From Allorhizobium pseudoryzae (GTDB lineage Bacteria > Pseudomonadota > Alphaproteobacteria > Rhizobiales > Rhizobiaceae), in assembly GCF_011046245.1 (NCBI RefSeq), contig NZ_CP049244.1, forward strand, positions 620,001 through 684,000: a stretch of DNA of 64,000 bases, in the 5' to 3' direction. Below, piece after piece: positions 52,972-61,000 of this stretch (positions are counted from its first letter, which is position 1; each line of letters starts with the position of its first letter). The position numbers were made by a program, and so were the translations under genes. The notes under the pieces are model-generated. The model had not been told where the DNA came from. It searched no databases and worked only from the letters and a program-made list of their open reading frames with translations.

Positions 52972-54288
52972 GTGATTGAACCCGCTGATCCGCGATCCCG
53001 ACCGCTCACAGCGGAGGCAAAGGCGCCGAAAGTCCTTGTTGTCGAGGGCGCTCAGACGCTCTCACAGGTTCTCCAGCACACGATCGAGCGTGAGATCGGC
53101 GCGGAAGTCACTGTCTGTCACTCGCTTGCCGAGACGCGCGTGGCGCTCGCCAGAACCGATATCGACGTGGCTCTCACCGGCCACGAGATGCCGGACGCAC
53201 CGGACGGGGGCATTCTGGCCCTTCTCGCCGAATATCAGGTCCCGACGATCCTGCTCAGCGGCAGTGTCAGTGAGGAGCTGCGCCTGAACTACGCCAAATA
53301 CAGGCTGGCCGACTATATCCAGAAGGAGGGGCCCGCAGCCCTACCCGCCGCGGTTTCCGCCGTGGAGCGCATCCTGTCCAACCGCTCCGTCTCCATTCTG
53401 GTCGTGGACGACGCACGGGCAGCGCGCGCCGACCTCGTCAACTTCCTGAGACTGCAGAACTTCCGGGTGATCGAAGCCACCACGGGACGCCAGGCTCTGG
53501 ATTATCTGGCGCGCGATCCCTCCATCGAAGTGGTGATTACCGACTACTACATGCCGGACATGAACGGCTACGACCTGACAAAGAGCATCCGACTTCAGCA
53601 TGGCTCCGACCGCTTGCGCATCATCGGTGTCTCCGCATCCCGTGATCGATCCCTGTCGGCCCAATTCCTCAAGGCAGGCGCGTCGGATTTCCTGTACCGG
53701 CCCTTCGTGCCGGAGGAACTGCAGTGCCGCATCAACAACACGGTCGAGACGCTGCTGCAGCTGAAGCGCCTGCGGCATCTGGCCGAACACGACCCTTTGA
53801 CCAAGCTCTACAACCGGCGCGCCTTCTTCGAACGCGGGGCACGCCTGCTCGCACGGCTGGATGGCGGCCATGGCCAGGGCGCCATCGCCATTCTCGATAT
53901 CGATCATTTCAAGCGGATCAACGACAGTTTCGGCCACGAGCGGGGCGATGTCGTTCTGAAGGCCATTGCGGATATTCTGCTGGAGGCCTGCCATGAGAAG
54001 GGCCTGATTGCTGCAAGACTGGGCGGCGAGGAATTCGCGCTTCTCCTGCCGGATACGACGATTGCAAACGCCGAAGCCGTTTGCGAGGATGTGCTTCGTC
54101 GGGTCCGCCAGTGCCAGGTGGGTGTGGGCGATACGCTTCTTCCGGTGACCGCCTCCATCGGTCTGTCGAGCCTTCATCCGGGTGAACCTCTGGACAACCA
54201 GCTCAACGCCGCCGACCAGATGCTCTACCTTGCAAAGAGCGCCGGGCGCGACCAGCTCTTCAGCGAAAGCGGTATCCGCAACAACTGA
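52972..54288 (+). CDS. PleD-like diguanylate cyclase with two receiver domains
   Basis: A 438-residue protein starting at GTG. Receiver 1 (about 18-130) lacks the phospho-acceptor: the Asp position is Gly in DVALTGHEMPDAPDG. Receiver 2 (about 140-255) keeps Asp in VVITDYYMPDMNG but has Arg in place of the usual Lys (FLYRPF). The GGDEF domain (about 270-435) has an intact RLGGEEFALL site; no RxxD inhibitory site is visible. It makes c-di-GMP when receiver 2 is phosphorylated, as in PleD where receiver 1 serves as dimerisation adaptor (there too it is less active). Confidence 0.88.
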   Translation: MIEPADPRSRPLTAEAKAPKVLVVEGAQTLSQVLQHTIEREIGAEVTVCHSLAETRVALARTDIDVALTGHEMPDAPDGGILALLAEYQVPTILLSGSVSEELRLNYAKYRLADYIQKEGPAALPAAVSAVERILSNRSVSILVVDDARAARADLVNFLRLQNFRVIEATTGRQALDYLARDPSIEVVITDYYMPDMNGYDLTKSIRLQHGSDRLRIIGVSASRDRSLSAQFLKAGASDFLYRPFVPEELQCRINNTVETLLQLKRLRHLAEHDPLTKLYNRRAFFERGARLLARLDGGHGQGAIAILDIDHFKRINDSFGHERGDVVLKAIADILLEACHEKGLIAARLGGEEFALLLPDTTIANAEAVCEDVLRRVRQCQVGVGDTLLPVTASIGLSSLHPGEPLDNQLNAADQMLYLAKSAGRDQLFSESGIRNN

Positions 54289-54309
54289 CCGGTCTGCACC
54301 GCCGCCCCA

Positions 54310-55674
54310 TCAGGCGCGCCGGGCTACCGGCAGCGCCGTTTCAATCGCCAGGCCGGCCGCCAGGATTTTCCGGTCCTGCATCGCGGCACCCGCCACCATC
54401 AGGCCGACCGGCGCTTCGTCCGGCTGGTGGCACGGGATGGAGAGGGCGCAGCCGTCCAGGAAGTTGATCATCGTCGGATTGCGCAGCACGAGGCCGTTGG
54501 CCCTAAAGAAGGCCTCGTCATCGCCGAGCAATGGGGCAATCTCCGGCGCGATGATCGGAACGGTCGGCATGATGAGCGCGTCATACGGCTTGATCTGCTG
54601 CTCGACGCGGGCGATCCACTGGCGCCGGGTCTGCAGCGTTTCGATGTAATCCGCCGCCGAAAGCTCGCGCCCGCGCAGGATGCGAAAACGGACGCGCGGA
54701 TCATAGCTGTCTCCCAGTTCCTCGATCAGGCTGCGGTGCCAGCTCCAGGCTTCGGCAGAGACCAGGCCGCCGCGCGCATAGATCCCGGCCACTTCGGCAA
54801 ATTCCGGCAGATCGATTTCCACCACCGTGGCTCCGGCGGCAGAGAGGGCCGAAAGCGCCCGCGAAAAGGCGGTGGATACGGTCTTGTCCATGTCCGACAG
54901 CACGATGGTGCGCGGAACGGCAAGCCGCAGCCCCTTGATCGGCAGGAGTTCCGGCGCCACCGGGGCGCCCTCCCCCGACAGAACCGCGTCGATGATGGCA
55001 CAGCACGTCACCGAAGCGGCAATCGGCCCGATCGAATCGAGCGAGGTGGAGAGAGGAATGACCCCTTCGGCGGAGACGCGCCGCGCGGTGGGCTTGAAGC
55101 CGGTCAGGCCGCAGAGCGCGGCCGGGATGCGGATCGAGCCGCCGGTATCCGTGCCGATCGCGGCGACCGCCATGCCATCGGTGACAGAGACTGCTGCACC
55201 CGAAGACGAGCCGCCGGGCACCCGGCCCGTCGCGCGGTCATAGGCGTTCTTCGGCGTGCCGTAATGCGGGTTGATGCCGATGCCGGAAAAGGCGAACTCG
55301 CTCATATTGGTGGTGCCGGTGATCACCGCACCGGCGGCGATCAGGCGGCGCACGACCGGCGAATCCTGGCTCGCCGGCCGGGCATGCTTCAGCGCGATGG
55401 ATCCGGCAAAGGTCGTTTCACCCTCGACATCGAAGAGATCCTTCACGGAAATCGGCACACCATCGAGCGGCGAGCGGGGATGGCCCGCGGCCCGTGTGGC
55501 ATCCGACGCGGCGGCGAGCTTCAGGCTGCGCTGCGCATTGACGCGGATGAAGGCGCGCGCCCCCTCGCCCTGCGGGTCGTTGATCTTTTCGAGCGCCTTG
55601 CGGGTCAGCGCATCCGATGTCGTCAGGGCGGCATCGAGTTCAGCGGCAACGGATCGGATGGTGGGGAGAGACAT
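54310..55674 (-). CDS. Amidase (amidase signature family)
   Basis: A 454-residue enzyme with the Ser-cisSer-Lys triad visible: Lys78 (GVPISVKD), Ser156 (cis Ser, in GGSSSG 154-159) and nucleophile Ser180 (GTDTGGSIR). The 24-residue spacing between the serines matches the family. The start at 55674 is chosen because the longer frame runs antisense through the regulator gene. It hydrolyses an amide of unknown identity, with distant similarity to indoleacetamide or glutamyl-tRNA amidotransferase A-type enzymes. Both it and pcaR read leftwards, 116 bp apart. Confidence 0.85.
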   Translation of the reverse strand: MSLPTIRSVAAELDAALTTSDALTRKALEKINDPQGEGARAFIRVNAQRSLKLAAASDATRAAGHPRSPLDGVPISVKDLFDVEGETTFAGSIALKHARPASQDSPVVRRLIAAGAVITGTTNMSEFAFSGIGINPHYGTPKNAYDRATGRVPGGSSSGAAVSVTDGMAVAAIGTDTGGSIRIPAALCGLTGFKPTARRVSAEGVIPLSTSLDSIGPIAASVTCCAIIDAVLSGEGAPVAPELLPIKGLRLAVPRTIVLSDMDKTVSTAFSRALSALSAAGATVVEIDLPEFAEVAGIYARGGLVSAEAWSWHRSLIEELGDSYDPRVRFRILRGRELSAADYIETLQTRRQWIARVEQQIKPYDALIMPTVPIIAPEIAPLLGDDEAFFRANGLVLRNPTMINFLDGCALSIPCHQPDEAPVGLMVAGAAMQDRKILAAGLAIETALPVARRA

Positions 55675-55790
55675 GATGGGAGGCACCTGCGTCGAATCGG
55701 ATGGGCCTGCATCTTCCGGCGGCAGACGCCTGAAGGCAATCGATAAAGCCGGCATTTTGGCAGTGCGGTTATGCCCCGGGGTGCCGTTTT

Positions 55791-56546
55791 CTACTGAAGC
55801 AGCGGGCGAAGCTCTGCCGCCACGCCCTGCATCTTGGCCAGATAGCGTTCGGCCATCTCGGCGGCCGGCACATGGGCGGCCGGAGCGCCGATATTGAGCG
55901 CCGCGACAACCCTTCCCTTCACGCCGAAAAGCGGAAGGGCGATCGAACAGAGGCCCAGTTCCAGTTCCTGATCGATGACCGCATGGCCCTCCGTTCGAAC
56001 CCGCTCCAGCTCCATCATCAGGTCGGCGGTCTCGGTCTTCGTTCTCGGCGTGTAGGCCTGGCGGGGCGACGCTTCGATGAGCGCCCTTGCCTCCGCCTCC
56101 GGCAGTGCCGCCAGAAGCACCCGCCCCATGGAGGCGCAATAGGCCGGCAGACGGCTCCCCGGCATCAGGTTGATCGACATCACCCGCCGCTGCGAGGCGC
56201 GCGCCACGTAGACGATGTCCGCACCGTCGAGCACGCTGACCGACGCGCTCTGCCCCACCTCCTCCGAAAGCCGGTCGAGGAAAGGCTGCACAATGTGCGG
56301 CAGCGGCGTCGCAGACAGGTAGGCATAGCCGAGGCGCAGGATGCGCGGCGTCAGCGAGAAATACTTTCCGTCGTATTCGGCATAGCCAAGGTGCGCCAGC
56401 GTCAGCAGGCAGCGGCGCGCCGTAGCGCGATCAAGTCCCGTCTGCTTCGCCGCCTCGGCAATTGACAGGCGTGGCTGGGCCTCGCCGAACGCCTCGATGA
56501 TCTTCAGTCCCTTGGCGAAGCCGCCGATCAGATCTGTATCCCGCAT
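55791..56546 (-). CDS. pcaR: IclR-family regulator PcaR
   Basis: A 251-residue IclR regulator with N-terminal winged helix (about 10-70, LSIAEAAKQTGLDRATARR) and C-terminal ligand domain. The PcaR/PobR-type pattern (QSASVSVLDGADIVYVARASQRRVMSI split here as two blocks) fits the beta-ketoadipate branch. It is divergent to pcaIJF across a 126-bp region with a long inverted repeat. GGAGG lies 6 nt before the ATG at 56546. It is likely to respond to beta-ketoadipate. Confidence 0.87.
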   Translation of the reverse strand: MRDTDLIGGFAKGLKIIEAFGEAQPRLSIAEAAKQTGLDRATARRCLLTLAHLGYAEYDGKYFSLTPRILRLGYAYLSATPLPHIVQPFLDRLSEEVGQSASVSVLDGADIVYVARASQRRVMSINLMPGSRLPAYCASMGRVLLAALPEAEARALIEASPRQAYTPRTKTETADLMMELERVRTEGHAVIDQELELGLCSIALPLFGVKGRVVAALNIGAPAAHVPAAEMAERYLAKMQGVAAELRPLLQ

Positions 56547-56563
56547 GACCACCTCCGTGCAGC

Positions 56564-56610
56564 TCACTTTGTGCGTTATGCGAACAAAAGTCAAATAACG
56601 CACAAAGTGA
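56564..56610. promoter_or_regulatory. PcaR operator region: 16-bp inverted repeat
   Basis: TCACTTTGTGCGTTAT and its exact reverse complement are separated by 15 nt. On the minus strand TTGTTCGCATAACGCACAA (56569-56587) matches the GTTCG-N5-CGCAC pattern of PcaR/PobR sites; the second arm gives a further CGCAC half-site. Both divergent promoters would be covered. Confidence 0.65.
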
Positions 56611-56672
56611 TTGACGACAGCCGTCCCCCGGCGCTTAGTGAGACATCTGGAAGACCATGGGAGAGAGACATC

Positions 56673-57380
56673 ATGGACAAGACCATTGCGACCACGGCGG
56701 ATGCCGTGGCGCGCATCCATGACGGCGCGACCGTCATGATCGGCGGCTTCGGCGGCTCCGGCGCGCCGATCGAACTCATTCATGCGCTGATCGACAAGGG
56801 ACCGAAGAACCTCACGGTCATCAACAACAATGCCGGCAATGGCCGTATTGGCATTGCCGCGATGATCGACGCGGGTCTGGTGAAGAAGATGATCTGCTCC
56901 TTCCCGCGCTCGTCGGATCCGCGGGCCTTCACCGACCGGTACCTGGCCGGCGAGATCGAACTGGAACTGGTGCCGCAGGGGACGCTCGCCGAGCGCATCC
57001 GCGCCGGCGGTGCCGGCATCCCGGCCTTCTATACGCCGACCGGCTACGGCACCGAACTGGCCGAGGGCAAGGTGATCGCCGAGTTCGACGGTCGCCACTA
57101 TGTGCAGGAGCGCTGGCTGAAGGCGGATTTCGCCATCGTGAAGGCCCAGCTCGGCGACACCTACGGCAACCTGACCTACAACAAGGCCGGCCGTAACTTC
57201 AATCCGCTGATGTGCATGGCAGCGACGACGACGATTGCCCAGGTCTCGAAGATCGTGCCTGCCGGCGAGATCGACCCGGAACAGGTCGTGACGCCCGGCA
57301 TCTTCGTCGATGGCGTCGTGGAAGTCGCAAACCCGCAACAGGAAGAAGCGCTCATCCGAGCCGGAGTGGCCTACGTATGA
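56673..57380 (+). CDS. pcaI: 3-oxoadipate CoA-transferase subunit A
   Basis: A 235-residue alpha subunit that transfers CoA from succinyl-CoA to 3-oxoadipate in the beta-ketoadipate pathway. VMIGGFGGSGAPIELIHAL (about 20-38) is the family glycine-rich loop. The ATG at 56673 with GGGAG about 10 nt upstream is chosen; the longer frame reads through the operator. Its stop overlaps pcaJ (ATGA). Confidence 0.92.
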   Translation: MDKTIATTADAVARIHDGATVMIGGFGGSGAPIELIHALIDKGPKNLTVINNNAGNGRIGIAAMIDAGLVKKMICSFPRSSDPRAFTDRYLAGEIELELVPQGTLAERIRAGGAGIPAFYTPTGYGTELAEGKVIAEFDGRHYVQERWLKADFAIVKAQLGDTYGNLTYNKAGRNFNPLMCMAATTTIAQVSKIVPAGEIDPEQVVTPGIFVDGVVEVANPQQEEALIRAGVAYV

Positions 57381-58066
57381 CCCTCAACACCCGCGAAGAC
57401 ATCAAGCTCTCCAACGCCCAGATCGCCTGGCGTGCCGCGCAGGACATCGAAGACGGTGCTTACGTCAACCTCGGCATCGGTTTTCCGGAAATGGTCGCGC
57501 GCTTCCAGCCGCCCGGCCGCCAGGCCATCTTCCACACGGAAAACGGCATCCTCAACTTCGGTGAAGCCCCGCCCGCCGGCGAGGAAGACTGGGACCTGAT
57601 CAATGCCGGCAAGAAGGCCGTGACGCTGAAGCCGGGTGCTGCCTTCTTCCACCATGCCGACAGCTTTGCCATGGTGCGCGGCGGTCATCTGGATGTGGCG
57701 ATCCTCGGCGCCTATCAGGTGGCGGAAAACGGCGATCTCGCCAACTGGCGGGTCGGTTCCAAGGGCGTGCCCGCCGTCGGCGGCGCGATGGACCTGGTGC
57801 ACGGTGCCAAGCAGGTCTTCGTCATCACCGAACATGTGACGAAGGACGGCAAGCCGAAACTTGTCGATAAATGCACCTTCCCGCTGACGGGTGTCGGCTG
57901 CATCACGCGCGTCTATACCAGCCACGCCGTCATTGATATCAAGGACGGACATTTCGTGGTGCGGGAAATGCTGAGCGCCATGACGATGGACGAGTTGCAG
58001 GCGATGACCGGCGCCCCTCTTCACACCGATGGTCCGGTGGCCGATCTCGTCGTGCCGGAAGTTTGA
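57377..58066 (+). CDS. pcaJ: 3-oxoadipate CoA-transferase subunit B
   Basis: A 229-residue beta subunit. NLGIGFPEMVARF (about 32-44) and the catalytic Glu in HTENGILNFG (about 55-64) are visible. It is translationally coupled to pcaI and 10 bp upstream of pcaF. Confidence 0.93.
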   Translation: MTLNTREDIKLSNAQIAWRAAQDIEDGAYVNLGIGFPEMVARFQPPGRQAIFHTENGILNFGEAPPAGEEDWDLINAGKKAVTLKPGAAFFHHADSFAMVRGGHLDVAILGAYQVAENGDLANWRVGSKGVPAVGGAMDLVHGAKQVFVITEHVTKDGKPKLVDKCTFPLTGVGCITRVYTSHAVIDIKDGHFVVREMLSAMTMDELQAMTGAPLHTDGPVADLVVPEV

Positions 58067-58076
58067 GGAATTGACC

Positions 58077-59282
58077 ATGACAGACGCTTTTATCTGCGAT
58101 TACATCCGCACGCCCATCGGCCGCTTCGGCGGATCGCTCTCTTCCGTACGCGCCGACGATCTCGGCGCCGTGCCGCTCAAGGCGCTGATGGAGCGCAACA
58201 CCTCCGTCGATTGGGAAGCCGTTGAGGACGTGATCTTCGGCTGCGCTAACCAAGCCGGCGAAGACAACCGCAACGTCGCCCGCATGTCGTCGCTGCTGGC
58301 CGGCCTGCCGGTCTCCGTCACCGGCACCACCATCAACCGCCTGTGTGGTTCGGGCATGGATGCCGTCATCACCGCGGCCCGCGCGATCAAGGCCGGCGAA
58401 GCCGAACTGATGATTGCCGGTGGCGTGGAAAGCATGAGCCGCGCGCCCTTCGTCATGCCGAAGGCGGAAACCGCCTTCTCCCGCAATGCCGAGATTTACG
58501 ACACCACGATCGGCTGGCGCTTCGTCAACCCGCTGATGAGGAAGCAGTACGGCGTCGATTCCATGCCTGAAACCGGCGACAACGTGGCGATCGATTTCAA
58601 GATCAGCCGCGAGGACCAGGATGCCTTTGCCGTGCGCAGCCAGGCGAAGGCCGCTGAAGCCCAGGCGAACGGCCGGCTGGCGAAGGAAATCACCGCCGTG
58701 ACCGTACCTCAGCGCAAGGGCGATCCGGTGATCGTCGATCGCGACGAGCATCCGCGCGCCACCTCCGTCGAGGCGCTTGCCAAGCTGAAGCCGGTCAACC
58801 GAATGGAGGGCGCCACCGTCACCGCTGGCAATGCGTCTGGCGTCAACGACGGGGCCGCAGCTCTCATCATCGCTTCGGAAGCGGCAGCCAGGAGGTATGG
58901 CCTCACCCCCATCGCCCGCGTGCTGGGCGGTGCGACGGCGGGCGTTCCGCCGCGCATCATGGGCATTGGCCCGGCGCCGGCCTCGAAGGCGCTGCTTGCC
59001 CGTCTTGGCATGACTGAGGAGCAGTTCGACGTCATCGAGCTGAACGAAGCCTTCGCCTCCCAGGGCATTGCGACGCTGCGCGACCTTGGCATTGCCGATG
59101 ACGATGCCCGCGTCAACCGCAACGGCGGCGCGATCGCGCTTGGCCATCCGCTCGGCATGTCGGGAGCCCGCATCGCCGGCACGGCAGCGCTCGAGCTCCA
59201 GATCAGCGGTGGCCGCTATTCGCTCTCGACCATGTGCATCGGCGTCGGCCAGGGCATCGCGATCGCGCTGGAACGCGTCTGA
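58077..59282 (+). CDS. pcaF: 3-oxoadipyl-CoA thiolase
   Basis: A 401-residue degradative thiolase. Cys90 (NRLCGSGMDAV) forms the acyl enzyme; His in ALGHPLGMSG and the C-terminal Cys in CIGVGQG complete the active site. It splits 3-oxoadipyl-CoA into succinyl-CoA and acetyl-CoA. GAGGA lies 7 nt upstream of the ATG at 58077. pcaDCHGB, which would supply 3-oxoadipate, are not in the window. Confidence 0.93.
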   Translation: MTDAFICDYIRTPIGRFGGSLSSVRADDLGAVPLKALMERNTSVDWEAVEDVIFGCANQAGEDNRNVARMSSLLAGLPVSVTGTTINRLCGSGMDAVITAARAIKAGEAELMIAGGVESMSRAPFVMPKAETAFSRNAEIYDTTIGWRFVNPLMRKQYGVDSMPETGDNVAIDFKISREDQDAFAVRSQAKAAEAQANGRLAKEITAVTVPQRKGDPVIVDRDEHPRATSVEALAKLKPVNRMEGATVTAGNASGVNDGAAALIIASEAAARRYGLTPIARVLGGATAGVPPRIMGIGPAPASKALLARLGMTEEQFDVIELNEAFASQGIATLRDLGIADDDARVNRNGGAIALGHPLGMSGARIAGTAALELQISGGRYSLSTMCIGVGQGIAIALERV

Positions 59283-59293
59283 TCACCCGTTGT

Positions 59294-59317
59294 TCGGCGC
59301 GGCATCTGTCGCGCCGA
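59294..59317. terminator. Hairpin between pcaF and the convergent PCC-domain gene
   Basis: TCGGCGCG / CGCGCCGA, a perfect 8-bp stem with an 8-nt loop, lies 12 bp after the pcaF stop and before the convergent gene's stop. It is placed as a bidirectional terminator but lacks a T-tract. Confidence 0.45.
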
Positions 59318-59342
59318 CTTCCCCTTCAGGCACGACCTTCAA

Positions 59343-60218
59343 TCAGGTCTGTTCAACGATGAGCAGTTCCGCCGTGACGCAGACCGGATTCAGTCCGCGC
59401 TTCAACAGGCCATGGCTGTGCCGACCGGTCAGGTCGATCATGGCGATATCGATCGCCGCGTAAGGCTGGCCTGCCTCTTCAACGATGCGGCCCTCCTGGA
59501 TGTAGAGCTCGCTCGCATGCGCCGTCAGCGTCGTGCCATCGTCGTAATCGGCGCCCACCAGGCTACCGATACCCTCGACACGGGCACGGCGAAGGGAATG
59601 AGTGCGGCAGATCTCCTCCACCGCGTAACAAAGATCCGTGTTTGGGCGAACGGTGGCCAGCACCGCGCGCTGAAACTCACCTTTTGACTTGGCGGATCGG
59701 GCTTCCGGGTTGAACAGCGGAAAATTCGTCTCTGCATCCGGCCGGGTGACGAGCAGCGCACCGACCAGCGCAATCGCGTCTATCGTCGTCTCTTCGAGGA
59801 GTTCCGCCTCGAAGGGAAGAAGATGGCCCATGCCGATCCTCCCCTCTCCGTCCCGCCAGGTCCCGTGGCAGTGGAGGAAGGGCTTGCCGTCGCGTTCCCC
59901 GGCATGCAGACCGGCATCGAGGATCACCGCATTCTGCATCACATGCGTTTCGCTGTACCAGGCCGCATGGCTGTCATCCGGCGCTGCCGCCGGCATGACG
60001 TAGTGCAGCTTGCGCATGGCGACATTCTTGAGCCGTACATAACCGCCTTCGAAACCATGCTCGGCAAAACCGCGGGCGATGGCCGTGTTGATGTCGCAGC
60101 CGGTTTGAAGCCTCAGCCTGACCGGCTGGACTTCGCAGGCGACGGCGCGCATCCGGTCCGGCGTCACGGGTCCCGGATGTACAATCTGGCGCGGCAGAGC
60201 GTTGGAAACCGCCGGCAT
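59343..60218 (-). CDS. PCC/DUF296-domain protein, probable tandem domains
   Basis: A 291-residue protein. Residues about 30-150 (LRLQTGCDINTAIARGFAEH) and 180-285 (NTDLCYAVEEICRTHSLRRA then VEGIGSLVGADYDDGT) each look like a DUF296/PCC domain, a fold first known from plant AT-hook proteins. A His-rich stretch (FLHCHGTW) recurs in such domains and could bind metal or a ligand. Its ATG overlaps the SDR stop (ATGA), so it is the last gene of a CoA-linked catabolic operon. Function unknown. Confidence 0.72.
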   Translation of the reverse strand: MPAVSNALPRQIVHPGPVTPDRMRAVACEVQPVRLRLQTGCDINTAIARGFAEHGFEGGYVRLKNVAMRKLHYVMPAAAPDDSHAAWYSETHVMQNAVILDAGLHAGERDGKPFLHCHGTWRDGEGRIGMGHLLPFEAELLEETTIDAIALVGALLVTRPDAETNFPLFNPEARSAKSKGEFQRAVLATVRPNTDLCYAVEEICRTHSLRRARVEGIGSLVGADYDDGTTLTAHASELYIQEGRIVEEAGQPYAAIDIAMIDLTGRHSHGLLKRGLNPVCVTAELLIVEQT

Positions 60219-60970
60219 CAAACGGCAAGACCTGCGGTGACGAAGCCGCCATCGACGGCGAGAATCTGGCCGTTCACGTAGCTCGCGTCCTCCGAAATCA
60301 GGAAGGCGATGGCGCCCGCCACCTCTTCCGATGTGCCGTAGCGCTCCATCGGCACCCGCTGAAACCACTGGTTCCGGACGTTCTCCGTGTGCACCACACG
60401 CGTCAGCGGCGTATCGACCGGACCGGGTGCCACGGCATTGACGCGGATACCGGAATGGCCGAGTTCATTGGCCATTACCAGCGTCATCAGATTGACGCCG
60501 CCCTTGGAGGCGCCGTAGGCGGTTCTGCCGCGATTGCCGCAAAGCCCGGACACCGACGAGATGTTGACGATGGCGCCCTTCGTTCCGGTTTCCAGCCAAT
60601 GCCGGGCTGCGGCACGGGCCACGGCAAAACTGCCGATCAGGTTGATGTCGAGAATACGCCTGAATTCTGCAATGGTGGTTTCGACCGCGAGCTTGTCGGC
60701 ACCGGTGCCGGCGCAATTGACGATGGCGGCAAGCCCCGGCTCTGCTTCGAGGATCTGGCCCATGGCCTGTTCGACAGACGCCTCATCCGCCACGTCGCAG
60801 ACAAGACCGAATGAGACGGGAAGATCAAGAGTGCGGCAGGCCGTTTCCAGCGCATCGGCCTTCAGATCGAGAAGCCAGACTTGCCAGCCGCGCTCGATCA
60901 GCAGCTTTGCCGTGGCATAGCCTATGCCCGATGCTCCGCCCGTGATTGCCACCGCGCGTTTCATGTCCAT
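60218..60970 (-). CDS. Short-chain dehydrogenase/reductase
   Basis: A 250-residue SDR: NAD(P)-binding TGGASGIG (about 10-17), NCAG (about 85-88) and the Ser141-Tyr154-Lys158 triad (region ISSVSG and YGASKGG). The Asp after strand 2 (LLDLKAD) suggests NAD. Start at 60970 or at the third-codon ATG at 60964, which has AAGG 6 nt upstream. It lies 30 bp after the acyl-CoA ligase gene and overlaps the PCC-domain gene. It may oxidise a hydroxyacyl-CoA. Confidence 0.87.
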   Translation of the reverse strand: MDMKRAVAITGGASGIGYATAKLLIERGWQVWLLDLKADALETACRTLDLPVSFGLVCDVADEASVEQAMGQILEAEPGLAAIVNCAGTGADKLAVETTIAEFRRILDINLIGSFAVARAAARHWLETGTKGAIVNISSVSGLCGNRGRTAYGASKGGVNLMTLVMANELGHSGIRVNAVAPGPVDTPLTRVVHTENVRNQWFQRVPMERYGTSEEVAGAIAFLISEDASYVNGQILAVDGGFVTAGLAV

Positions 60971-61000
60971 CCTTGTCTCTCCCTTGCACCGCCACGACCG

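Noticed and set aside
55675..56139. Upstream extension of the amidase frame
   Set aside because: It runs through the 3' part of the pcaR gene in another frame and shows no amidase homology before the ATG at 55674.
56547..57338. Extension of the PcaR frame through pcaI on the minus strand
   Set aside because: IclR homology begins at the ATG at 56546 with a good ribosome-binding site; the extension is antisense to pcaI and covers the operator.
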